A DNA stretch of 14,966 nucleotides from an uncultured Formosa sp. (GTDB taxonomy: Bacteria > Bacteroidota > Bacteroidia > Flavobacteriales > Flavobacteriaceae): the NCBI GenBank assembly GCA_902516685.1, contig CABXZJ010000022.1, forward strand, positions 1 through 14,966, written 5' to 3'. The notes below the pieces were generated by a model, which did not search any database, was not told the origin of the DNA, and saw nothing but the letters and a program-made list of their open reading frames with translations. A program made the position numbers and the translations under genes. Positions 6,569 through 13,934 of the stretch are shown in pieces (position 1 is the first letter of the stretch; the number at the start of each line of letters is the position of its first letter).

Positions 6569-7501
6569 CTAATCTTCTTTTTTCTTGTTTTTTGAATTTT
6601 TCATAGCCTCGCCAATTTGATTGCTAGCCGTAAAGCTGGCGACCATATCGTTTAGCATCGTGCTCCCTGCCTGTGGAGAGTTTGGAAGTAAAATTAGATT
6701 ACTATTTGATTCCCCCCCAATTGACTGAAGCGTGTCGTAGTGTTGGGTAACGACAATTAATGCAGAAGCCTCTTGAGAGTTTATACCCACTTTATTAAGA
6801 ACCTCAACAGATTCTTCTAAACCACGCGCAATTTCGCGCCGCTGGTCGGCAATTCCCTGTCCTTGTAACCTTTTGCTTTCTGCCTCAGCTTTTGCCTTTT
6901 CAACAATTAAAATTCGAGCAGCGTCACCTTCAAATTGTGCTGCAATTTTTTCTCTTTCAGAGGCGTTTATTCTATTCATTGCCTCTTTTACCTGGGCATC
7001 TGGATCGATATCTGTAACTAAGGTTTTTATAATGTCGTAACCATAGTCCATCATAGCTTGGTTTAGCTCTTTTTTCACAGCAATAGCGATATCGTCTTTT
7101 TTCACAAAGACATCATCTAATTTCATTTTTGGCACCTCGGCACGAACTACGTCAAACACATAAGAGGTGATTTGTTCGTGGGGGTAATCTAGCTTATAAA
7201 AAGCCTCGTAAACCTTATCTTTTACAACCTTGTATTGTACTGAAACTTTTATCCTAGTAAAAACATCATCCAGGGTTTTTGTCTCTACAATAACATCAAG
7301 CTGCTGTATTTTTAAACTTAATTTTCCAGCGATACGATCTACTACAGGTATTTTTAATTGTAAACCAGATTGGCGTATGCTTATAAACTTACCAAAACGC
7401 TCAATAATAGCTGCAGATTGTTGTTTTACAATAAAAAAAGAAAGAAATAAAACCAATAAAAGACCAAGAACTAAAAGTCCGGGAAGCACGGGCAAAGACA
7501 T
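6569..7501 (-). CDS. SPFH/band-7 (stomatin-like) membrane protein
   Basis: This 310-residue protein resembles the QmcA/stomatin/HIR group. One N-terminal transmembrane segment (about residues 5-25) is followed by the band-7 domain (about 26-190, beginning with KQQSAAIIERFGKF and including the conserved NQAMMDYGYDI stretch). An Ala/Glu-rich coiled-coil (about 180-235) comes next, then an LLPNSPQ segment and a charged Lys-rich tail. Such proteins form large oligomeric rings on the inner membrane and act as scaffolds in membrane quality control; a precise partner cannot be inferred. No NfeD-type partner gene is adjacent. It lies 57 nt downstream of the hydroxylase gene on the same strand and converges on glnS. 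No -7 match is visible before its ATG, so read-through from upstream is plausible. Confidence 0.9.
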   Translation of the reverse strand: MSLPVLPGLLVLGLLLVLFLSFFIVKQQSAAIIERFGKFISIRQSGLQLKIPVVDRIAGKLSLKIQQLDVIVETKTLDDVFTRIKVSVQYKVVKDKVYEAFYKLDYPHEQITSYVFDVVRAEVPKMKLDDVFVKKDDIAIAVKKELNQAMMDYGYDIIKTLVTDIDPDAQVKEAMNRINASEREKIAAQFEGDAARILIVEKAKAEAESKRLQGQGIADQRREIARGLEESVEVLNKVGINSQEASALIVVTQHYDTLQSIGGESNSNLILLPNSPQAGSTMLNDMVASFTASNQIGEAMKNSKNKKKED

Positions 7502-7558
7502 AAAAAGTGTATTAAGGATTGATAAGTTAAATATAATAATTTCTTACTATAAAGCAAG

Positions 7559-9316
7559 CTAATTTACGGATTTTATTAAGTTTATACCGTCATCAATAAG
7601 ACTCTTGAATCCAGGCTTTTTTTCCCCCAATTCTAGAAGGTGTTTTTTTATTTTTACTTTTAGGTCTTGATTTTTTGCAAGCTCTAGCAACTCAAGCGGA
7701 AAGATCCAGTTGTTGGGGTGTTTAAACTTAAGTGTTTTAAAAAGCCCAGCAAGTGTTTTTTTACTGTGAGATTTAGACAGCCTAAGGTCACGAATTTTTT
7801 GAGCCAAAAGCTCTAAGCCGACCTGGGGAAATAGGGGCTTTGAATCGGGATTTTTTTTAGATGTCTTGTTATATAGCTCAATAAAAGATTCCGGGTCAGC
7901 TGAACCGGCAAAAGCAGATATAATGTCATTACCTATAGCCATATCAAAAGGACCATATTCTGGCTTGAACAAAATATTTTCTTTGTAAGAAACAGTACAC
8001 TCCTTTAGTTGTATAATCATAATCTTTCCCGAAAGGTTTCTAATGCCAGTGATGTTTACACCAACAACTTTAATCCCACTTTCAAACTCAAAAGAAAGAA
8101 GCTTTCCATCGTAAATATTGTAAGCCTTTAAATCGACAGGAGTCATGTCTTCAAGGGGTAGGCTTGCTTTTTTTAACATTCCAAGCGGAGAGCTATAGCC
8201 GTCTTTGTGGTATGAAATACCGTGACCAATAATCTCTTTGTCCCTGTAAGATAGAGCTGTTCCACCTCTGGTTTTAAAATAAACAACGTCTTTGTTTTCG
8301 TTGAGAATAACGTCTGAAAAAATTCCAGAAATTTGTAGTCCTGTGTTTAGCTCAATCGTTCCAATGCTTTCAGAAGCAATAAGCTTTTGAAGCCCTTCAC
8401 GACCTCCTTTTCGGACACTTAAAGTGTCCGCAAATTCCTCTAAAACTTCCATTAAGTAAGGGAAGTTTGGAGTTACGAAAAGCTGAGGTTGAGGCTTGGT
8501 AATATCAAAGCCCACTTCGGTAACATCAATGGAATAGGGTAATTTTTTAACCTTTTGACTCATACACCATTTGCTTTCACCAATTGAAGATAAAAGCCCA
8601 GCACCATATATTTTTGGAGAACTCATAGATCCAATAAGACCGTATTCAACACTCCACCACTGCATGTTTCTAACTTTAGCCATTTCAGAAAAACCCTGCT
8701 CCTGCTTTTGTAGTTTATCAACAACTTTTTGAGCCTCATCAACAGCGCTTTTATCAACACCGGCTTTCTCTTTTAAGATAGACAGCTTCCGGACAGCTTC
8801 AAACAAATCAACATCATATTTAGACATTATTGCTTTGGAGCCAATTTTACCAAGACGTCTTAAAAACTCTGCGTAATCTGGATTCGCTATAATTGGCGCA
8901 TGCCCAGAAGCTTCATGAATAATATCAGGTGTTGGCGTATATTCTATGTTTTCGAGCTGCCTTATATCACACGCGATTACTAGTATTTTATTCGCTTGAA
9001 ACTCCATAAACGCGTTTGGAGGAATAAACCCGTCAACCGCTACCGCTGCCCAGCCAATTTCTTTTAGAATACGGTTCATGCCATAAATATTGGGTATTGT
9101 TTCAGCTTTAATTCCAGTCTTTCTAAGTCCATCTATGTAGGAACTATGTGCAATTTTTTTAAGGTAAGATATATTTTTTCGCATCACGAACCGCCAAACC
9201 GCTTGATCGATTGCAGAATACAGCTCGTAGCTTTGCGGAATAATAAACCGTTTTAAATGCTGAGGGAGACGAGCTATAATTTTTTCTGAATAAGTTGTTT
9301 TTATTATTGAAGACAT
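7559..9316 (-). CDS. Pterin-dependent aromatic amino acid hydroxylase (phenylalanine 4-monooxygenase type)
   Basis: This non-haem iron, tetrahydropterin-dependent hydroxylase probably converts phenylalanine to tyrosine. The catalytic half (about residues 1-310) contains the iron ligands: His134 and His139 in DIIHEASGHAPI, and Glu224 in WWSVEYGLIG. At 585 residues it is about twice the size of the single-domain bacterial enzyme PhhA (~260-300) and matches the long form of Bacteroidota. Residues ~310-585 form a second part, mostly beta-rich with SYHKDGYSSPLG at about 368-379, then a helical C-terminus, whose role I do not know. The N-terminus is not the ACT regulatory domain of animal enzymes. 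Phenylalanine versus tryptophan as substrate cannot be settled by eye. No pterin-carbinolamine dehydratase (PhhB) lies in the window. Upstream is a cluster of TTAAGC half-sites. Confidence 0.88.
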   Translation of the reverse strand: MSSIIKTTYSEKIIARLPQHLKRFIIPQSYELYSAIDQAVWRFVMRKNISYLKKIAHSSYIDGLRKTGIKAETIPNIYGMNRILKEIGWAAVAVDGFIPPNAFMEFQANKILVIACDIRQLENIEYTPTPDIIHEASGHAPIIANPDYAEFLRRLGKIGSKAIMSKYDVDLFEAVRKLSILKEKAGVDKSAVDEAQKVVDKLQKQEQGFSEMAKVRNMQWWSVEYGLIGSMSSPKIYGAGLLSSIGESKWCMSQKVKKLPYSIDVTEVGFDITKPQPQLFVTPNFPYLMEVLEEFADTLSVRKGGREGLQKLIASESIGTIELNTGLQISGIFSDVILNENKDVVYFKTRGGTALSYRDKEIIGHGISYHKDGYSSPLGMLKKASLPLEDMTPVDLKAYNIYDGKLLSFEFESGIKVVGVNITGIRNLSGKIMIIQLKECTVSYKENILFKPEYGPFDMAIGNDIISAFAGSADPESFIELYNKTSKKNPDSKPLFPQVGLELLAQKIRDLRLSKSHSKKTLAGLFKTLKFKHPNNWIFPLELLELAKNQDLKVKIKKHLLELGEKKPGFKSLIDDGINLIKSVN

Positions 9317-9327
9317 AAAAATCAGCT

Positions 9328-9392
9328 TTAAGCAAAGAACCGCTTAATTAAAACTAAGCAGTTTCACTGTGCTAAAGTACTAAAAATTAAGC
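9328..9392. repeat. Cluster of TTAAGC-type boxes upstream of the hydroxylase gene
   Basis: TTAAGC occurs at 9328-9333, its inverse GCTTAA at 9342-9347, the one-mismatch CTAAGC at 9354-9359, and TTAAGC again at 9387-9392 (over the ABC gene stop). The first two form a 6-bp inverted repeat with an 8-nt spacer, 12 nt before the hydroxylase ATG on the minus strand. It could be an operator or a small mRNA hairpin. Chance is not excluded in AT-rich DNA. Confidence 0.25.
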
Positions 9393-10304
9393 CCTTTTTT
9401 TGAATTCAATATTAATCTCTGAATCCGGACGAACCCATTCAGGGTGCTCTAGAAAGATAGTTTTAGAGCAATAAACAGCCTCTATAAGAAAACACGGTCC
9501 TTTATAATAGCATTTAACAACCACAGCCCTCAACTTGCTTTTAGTGACTATCTTAATATCGTGAGAGTAATATATAACGTCGTCAATTTTACTATATTCT
9601 GAAAAGAAAGCAGCCACAAATGAGTGACTAGGATTGCTAAACAACTCTTTAGGACTACCGAAAGCCAAAGATTCCCCGTTATTGATAAACAACATGTTGT
9701 CTGCAAAAGCCAAAACATCTTCTTTGTCGTGAGTTGCAATCACACATGAAATATTCTTAATTTTTAAATAAGCGAACAATTGTTTTCTAAGAAACCTTTT
9801 TTTAAAACTATCAATGTGACCAAAGGGCTCGTCTAATAATAAAACCTCAGGCTCTTTTGCCAAAGCTTTTGCAAGGGAAACTCGCTGCTTTTGACCACCA
9901 CTCAAGAGTTTAACCTTTCGGTCTTTGTGCTCAACTAGACCAACAACTTCAAGCAGTTCTTGTATGCGTTCAGATCGTTTTTTAGGAAAAAAAGCAGAAA
10001 GATGTGAACCAACAGACTCAGATACCGTCGCGAAGGTCATAAGCTCAAACTCTTGAGAAACATATTTCATAAACTCAGGTCCCACAATAAGTTTGTTTTT
10101 CGGGCCTAATATATTTTGTCCTTCCCATGAAATAGACCCAGCGCTTAGATCTAATTCTCCGTATATTAATTTAAGAATTGTACTTTTTCCAGAACCGCTT
10201 TCCCCAGCAATTGCTAAAACAGCTCCTTTTTTTACACTAAAAGAGATGGAATCAACTGTGGGGGAATTGCCGTAGCCAAAAGATATTTTTTTTACCCTTA
10301 GCAT
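9387..10304 (-). CDS. ABC transporter ATP-binding protein (no permease nearby)
   Basis: This is a 305-residue ATPase subunit of an ABC transporter. All nucleotide-binding motifs are intact: Walker A GESGSGKS (34-41), Q-loop glutamine in YVSQEFEL (Gln84), signature LSGGQ (134-138), Walker B VLLLDEP (154-160), and the H-loop in ATHD (His192). Residues ~235-305 add a beta-rich C-terminal segment like the regulatory/TOBE-type domains of PotA/CysA-like importer ATPases, although sequence similarity is weak. No permease or binding-protein gene is present, so the substrate is unknown and the partner must be encoded elsewhere. Its start lies 7 nt after the asd stop, so it is very likely translated from the alr-asd transcript. 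Confidence 0.9.
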   Translation of the reverse strand: MLRVKKISFGYGNSPTVDSISFSVKKGAVLAIAGESGSGKSTILKLIYGELDLSAGSISWEGQNILGPKNKLIVGPEFMKYVSQEFELMTFATVSESVGSHLSAFFPKKRSERIQELLEVVGLVEHKDRKVKLLSGGQKQRVSLAKALAKEPEVLLLDEPFGHIDSFKKRFLRKQLFAYLKIKNISCVIATHDKEDVLAFADNMLFINNGESLAFGSPKELFSNPSHSFVAAFFSEYSKIDDVIYYSHDIKIVTKSKLRAVVVKCYYKGPCFLIEAVYCSKTIFLEHPEWVRPDSEINIEFKKRA

Positions 10305-10311
10305 GTCTTGC

Positions 10312-11301
10312 TTAATTAAAAAACGTATCGTTTATATATTCAGCAATTTGAATTGCATTTGTTGCAGCCCCCTTTCTTAGGTTATCGGCAACAATCCACA
10401 TGTTAAGAGTGTTATTTTGGCTTTCGTCTTGTCTTAACCTGCCAACAAAAACATCATCTTTTCCGTGTGCATAAATAGGCATCGGGTAAGACTTTGTTTT
10501 AGGACTGTCTTGTAAAATTATCCCAGGAGCAGCTTTTAATATTTTACGTACATCTTTTAATTGAAAAGGCTGCTTAAACTCTACATTTACTGACTCCGAA
10601 TGACCTCCAGTTGTGGGTATTCTAACTGCTGTCGCTGTAATAGAAAATGAGTTGTCGTTTAATATTTTTTGAGGTTCATTTGCTAATTTCATCTCTTCTT
10701 TTGTATATCCGTTTTCTAAAAACACATCACAATGCGGTATAGCATTTTTGAAGATTGGATAAGGATATATCATCTCGCCTTTTTCACCTTGAATTTCATT
10801 TTCCAGTTGTCGCACAGCTTTTACTCCAGTTCCTGAAACAGATTGGTACGTAGACACAATAACACGCCTCATTTTATACCTTTTGTGTAATGGAGCAAGC
10901 GCTAAAACCAATTGAATTGTAGAGCAGTTAGGGTTGGCAATTATTTTATCTTTGGAGGAGATATCACTGGAATTAATTTCAGGGATTATTAATTTTTTTG
11001 TTGGATTCATTCTCCAATAAGAGGAGTTATCAATTACAATACAGCCTATTTCAGCAAATTGCGGCGCCCATAGCTGGGATGTTCTTCCGCCAGCAGAAAA
11101 AATGGCTATTTTTGGACGCTTTTTTACAGCGGTTTCTAGCCCTAAAACTCTGTATTCTTTATTTTTAAATCTAATTGATTTGCCAATACTTTTTTCTGAA
11201 GCAACAGGTATTAACTCTGTTAAGGGGAAGCCCCTTTCTTCCAAAAGCTTAATCATGATGGTTCCCACCATCCCTGTTGCACCAACAACCGCTACCTTCA
11301 T
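10312..11301 (-). CDS. asd: Aspartate-semialdehyde dehydrogenase
   Basis: This enzyme makes L-aspartate 4-semialdehyde from aspartyl phosphate with NADPH, the branch point to lysine/diaminopimelate, threonine and methionine. The product has 329 residues, normal for the family. The N-terminal NADP-binding motif is VVGATGMVG (5-13). The active-site cysteine is Cys126 in NPNCSTIQ, and the catalytic histidine is His234 in TGGHSESV. The substrate-binding SVSGTG loop lies at about 154-159. The ATG at 11301 puts the Rossmann strand directly at the N-terminus, as expected. The gene lies 37 nt downstream of alr and 7 nt upstream of the ABC ATPase. Diaminopimelate and D-alanine (from alr) both feed peptidoglycan, which makes the pairing functionally sensible. 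Confidence 0.97.
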   Translation of the reverse strand: MKVAVVGATGMVGTIMIKLLEERGFPLTELIPVASEKSIGKSIRFKNKEYRVLGLETAVKKRPKIAIFSAGGRTSQLWAPQFAEIGCIVIDNSSYWRMNPTKKLIIPEINSSDISSKDKIIANPNCSTIQLVLALAPLHKRYKMRRVIVSTYQSVSGTGVKAVRQLENEIQGEKGEMIYPYPIFKNAIPHCDVFLENGYTKEEMKLANEPQKILNDNSFSITATAVRIPTTGGHSESVNVEFKQPFQLKDVRKILKAAPGIILQDSPKTKSYPMPIYAHGKDDVFVGRLRQDESQNNTLNMWIVADNLRKGAATNAIQIAEYINDTFFN

Positions 11302-11338
11302 TAGTTTTTCTTATAATTAAACGTAAATTTAATAAACA

Positions 11339-12436
11339 CTACAGAATAACCCTCTTAATTCTGCGGGAAATTGCAGTTAATAACTCGTATGATATAGTTC
11401 CCGCCTGTTCAGCCAGGCCCTCAGCTGTTTTTGAGTTGTCAAAAACAATGGCCTCATCACCCTCTGAACAGCTTATATTAGTGACATCAACCATAATCAT
11501 GTCCATACACACATTCCCAACAATCGGAGCCTTTTTGTTGTTAATTCTGACAAAGCCAACACCATTCCCATACTGTCTACCAACCCCATCAGCGTGCCCA
11601 AGGGGAAGTGTTGCAACGCTTTTGGCCTCTTTTGCGAAGTAACCTCGGTTATAGCCTACGCTCTCACCCTCTTTTAGCAAGTGTATCTGAGAAATAACTG
11701 TTTTAAGCGCAACGGCAGGTATTAGAGGCAACAACTTGTTAGCACCATTACTGTATCCGTACAATCCTATTCCGCACCGAACCATTTCAAATTGCGCTTC
11801 AGGATAATTAATAACTCCTGATGTATTACTAAGATGTCTAATAGGAATTTTCCCATACTGAGTTTCAAAAAGGGCACATATTTTAGAAAACGCCATAATT
11901 TGTCCTATTGTAAAATCTTTTTCTTGCACATCTTCACTGGCGGCTAAATGTGAATAAACAGAGGCAACTTTAATTGAAGTTTCTTTTGACAATTTAAGAG
12001 CAATGCTTGAAGCTTGTTTTTCTCGGAACCCTAGCCTGTTAAGCCCTGTATTGAACTTAATATGAACAGGGAATTCGTGTTGCTTAAGCTCTAAAGTGTT
12101 GCTTATAAACTCAGACATTGTTCTTTCGCTATATAGGCTCGGCTCAAGCTGAAATTCGATAGCCTTTTTAAAGTTAACAACTTGTGGATGTAGCACAAGA
12201 ATAGGAGCCTTAACCCCCCCCCTTCGAAGTATAACGCCTTCATCCACATATGCCACAGCAAAGTAGTCCACCCCAACACTTTCTAAAAATTTGGCTACAA
12301 CCACAGCATCACTGCCATATGCAAATGCTTTTACGACAGCTAGCATCATAGTTTTAGAAGAAATTTTCGACCTCAATAATCTGTAGTTTTCCTTAAGTGC
12401 CGACAAGTTTATTTCTAGTGTAGTTTCTTTGATCAA
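11339..12436 (-). CDS. alr: Alanine racemase
   Basis: Alr is the PLP-dependent racemase that interconverts L- and D-alanine for peptidoglycan. The product has 365 residues. The N-terminal TIM barrel carries the PLP lysine, Lys36, in AVVKAFAYGSD. The C-terminal domain supplies the second catalytic base, Tyr262, in SVGYNRGYF, and the VGNVCMDM motif (Cys310). The start codon is TTG at 12436, immediately after the tdk stop (3-nt gap). No ATG lies close by, and the TTG gives the standard family N-terminus (ETTLEINLSALKENY), so the rare start is probably real. It may lower the translation rate or couple it to tdk. Unlike many flavobacteria, this enzyme is not fused to a MurF domain. Confidence 0.96.
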   Translation of the reverse strand: MIKETTLEINLSALKENYRLLRSKISSKTMMLAVVKAFAYGSDAVVVAKFLESVGVDYFAVAYVDEGVILRRGGVKAPILVLHPQVVNFKKAIEFQLEPSLYSERTMSEFISNTLELKQHEFPVHIKFNTGLNRLGFREKQASSIALKLSKETSIKVASVYSHLAASEDVQEKDFTIGQIMAFSKICALFETQYGKIPIRHLSNTSGVINYPEAQFEMVRCGIGLYGYSNGANKLLPLIPAVALKTVISQIHLLKEGESVGYNRGYFAKEAKSVATLPLGHADGVGRQYGNGVGFVRINNKKAPIVGNVCMDMIMVDVTNISCSEGDEAIVFDNSKTAEGLAEQAGTISYELLTAISRRIKRVIL

Positions 12437-12439
12437 AAT

Positions 12440-13033
12440 TTAGCTTTTATTTTTATTACCCAACATAGCTTTGTTAAATTCAACCCTGCTTAACGGCTCG
12501 TATTCATCAACTTCACCAAGCAGCACAACACTTTCATCGTTTCCTTTTCTGTAACTGAAATGAGCTAAATTTCCAGATCTTGAACAAACCGCATGGACCT
12601 TAGTAACATGTTCTGCTGTAGCCATCAGATTGGGCATTGGACCAAAAGGAACTCCCTTAAAGTCCATGTCTAGCCCTGCAACAATGACACGCAAGCCTTT
12701 ATTTGCAAGAATGTTGCAAGTTTTAACTAATGCGTCGTCAAAAAATTGTGCCTCATCAATCCCTATTACATCACAGCCACTGGCAAGCAAAAGTATTTTT
12801 GAAGCCCTTGAAACAGACGTTGACGGAATTTCGTTAGAGTCATGCGAGACTATTCTATTGCCATCATGGCGAGTGTCAACATCTGGTTTAAAAATTTTAA
12901 CTTTTTGTTTTGCAAACTTGGCACGTTTTAGACGTCGAATTAGTTCTTCGGTTTTACCAGAAAACATTGATCCGCAGATGACCTCAATGCATCCAAATTG
13001 TTCTTTCGCGTTTACTGTATTTTCAAGAAACAT
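12440..13033 (-). CDS. tdk: Thymidine kinase (TK1-like)
   Basis: This cytosolic salvage enzyme phosphorylates thymidine (and deoxyuridine) with ATP. The 197-residue product has the P-loop GSMFSGKT (21-28), the catalytic-base motif DEAQFF (93-98, Glu94) and the GLDMDFKG lasso region (120-127). The substrate loop contains AVCSRSGN with a single cysteine, Cys150. The CxxC zinc pairs of human TK1 are incomplete; as I recall, this is common in flavobacterial orthologues, so it is not by itself a sign of damage. The ATG at 13033 gives the family N-terminus MFLENTVN. It is the first gene of the tdk-alr-asd-ABC block. I find no exact TAnnTTTG upstream; TAAATTTA about 60 nt away is the nearest approximation. 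Confidence 0.96.
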   Translation of the reverse strand: MFLENTVNAKEQFGCIEVICGSMFSGKTEELIRRLKRAKFAKQKVKIFKPDVDTRHDGNRIVSHDSNEIPSTSVSRASKILLLASGCDVIGIDEAQFFDDALVKTCNILANKGLRVIVAGLDMDFKGVPFGPMPNLMATAEHVTKVHAVCSRSGNLAHFSYRKGNDESVVLLGEVDEYEPLSRVEFNKAMLGNKNKS

Positions 13034-13172
13034 TTTGTAATTTTAGCACTTATTAATAAATTAACATCATTAGTATATACGTAGTGTAAATTTAGTAAAA
13101 ATAAAAGGAGAAGTATAAAAGCAATTTAACAACAAAAAGTTTAAGGATATTTCACCCAGATAGTATTGTAGC
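13034..13172. promoter_or_regulatory. Divergent promoter region of tdk and the hypothetical gene
   Basis: These 139 nt separate two divergent genes and should contain promoters for both. TAGTATTG at 13161-13168 differs by one base from the -7 consensus and lies 4 nt before the + strand ATG. On the minus strand TAAATTTA (near 13090-13100) also differs by one base. A perfect 10-bp palindrome TTATTAATAA occurs near 13058. A purine-rich AAAGGAGAAG around 13106-13115 is too far from either start to act as a ribosome site. No small ORF or RNA gene stands out. Confidence 0.35.
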
Positions 13173-13931
13173 ATGAAAAAAAAATTAGAATCAGAACTTG
13201 TTAGCATTGCACATCGAATTCTAAAGCTTACAGGTAAAGAAGATTTGGAAAAAATGCAAGAAGAGGTAGCTCTTCTTTACCAAAAAATATCAATTTTAAA
13301 GTTTTTTGATGGGTATATTGATGATGGAAAAATTAAAGAAGGTATTTCAGGAGCATCATTTTTTAATGCGCTTGATGGGGCTTTTAGTAAAACGGTTTCA
13401 GATTCCTTAGAGAACGAGGATAAAGAGTTTATGAATATAGATAACAACTCAAACGATGCGATCGTAGAACCGGCGACAGAAAAAATTAAAGATATAGTTG
13501 CACAAATGCCGCAAGAGGCCAATGCAGTAGATGAACTTGTAGAAGAGATTAATGATGCACCATTAAAAAAAGAATATGAGCAGCTTGCATTTACAGATGA
13601 CGCACAACTTCCTATATTTGACCCTGTTGGCATTGAAGAAAATACAGATGAAAAGCCGCTTTCAGCAACAACAAAAGTTTCATTAAATGACAAATTAAAA
13701 ACATCTGGGTTTAAAATTGGGCTTAATGATAGGCTAGCATTTGTGAATCACTTGTTTGACAACAATAATGAAGACTATGATCGTGTTATTTCTCAATTAA
13801 ACAGTATGGATTCCCTTGAAGAGGTATCAGATTTTATTCTAAGTATTATTAAGCCCGACTATAACAATTGGGAAGGCAAGGGAGACTATGAGGCACGTTT
13901 TTTAGAAATCATTGAACAAAAGTTCAATTAA
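13173..13931 (+). CDS. Conserved hypothetical protein, acidic middle, PDYNNWEGK C-terminus
   Basis: This 252-residue protein has unknown function. I recognise its C-terminus as a type that recurs in flavobacterial hypothetical proteins but know no named family for it. Residues 1-45 are predicted helical and amphipathic. About 75-165 form a strongly acidic, low-complexity linker (many Asp, Glu, Asn) that is probably disordered. The C-terminal ~85 residues look folded: a short near-repeat, SLNDKLK (170-176) and GLNDRLAF (183-190), leads into VNHLFDNNNEDYDRVISQLN and ends with PDYNNWEGKGDYEARF. There is no signal peptide or membrane segment, so it should be cytoplasmic. gpsA begins 3 nt after its stop, indicating co-transcription. 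A DNA- or protein-binding role would be speculation. Confidence 0.85.
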   Translation: MKKKLESELVSIAHRILKLTGKEDLEKMQEEVALLYQKISILKFFDGYIDDGKIKEGISGASFFNALDGAFSKTVSDSLENEDKEFMNIDNNSNDAIVEPATEKIKDIVAQMPQEANAVDELVEEINDAPLKKEYEQLAFTDDAQLPIFDPVGIEENTDEKPLSATTKVSLNDKLKTSGFKIGLNDRLAFVNHLFDNNNEDYDRVISQLNSMDSLEEVSDFILSIIKPDYNNWEGKGDYEARFLEIIEQKFN

Positions 13932-13934
13932 TCT

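Noticed and set aside
6555..6592. Possible terminator CTAAG-AAG-CTTAG followed by T-rich sequence after glnS
   Set aside because: The stem is only 5 bp with low stability, and the T-rich tract encodes the Lys-rich C-terminus of the SPFH protein on the other strand. Too weak to list as a feature.
9548..9739. Alternative-frame minus-strand ORF of 63 codons inside the ABC gene
   Set aside because: It overlaps an intact ATPase domain in another frame and shows no recognisable motif.
9342..10321. Repeated 12-mer GCTTAATTAAAA at 9342-9353 and 10310-10321
   Set aside because: It is AT-rich and short, with one copy at the asd stop codon; two copies 970 nt apart are compatible with chance. I see no element between them beyond the intact ABC gene.
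12630..13040. 136-codon + strand frame opposite tdk
   Set aside because: It is the antisense shadow of thymidine kinase, whose motifs on the minus strand are complete; its composition is Ser/Pro-rich and atypical.
13277..13693. 138-codon minus-strand frame opposite the hypothetical gene
   Set aside because: Ser/Ala-rich sequence arises from the complement of the acidic linker. The + strand frame has a conserved C-terminus and is linked to gpsA.
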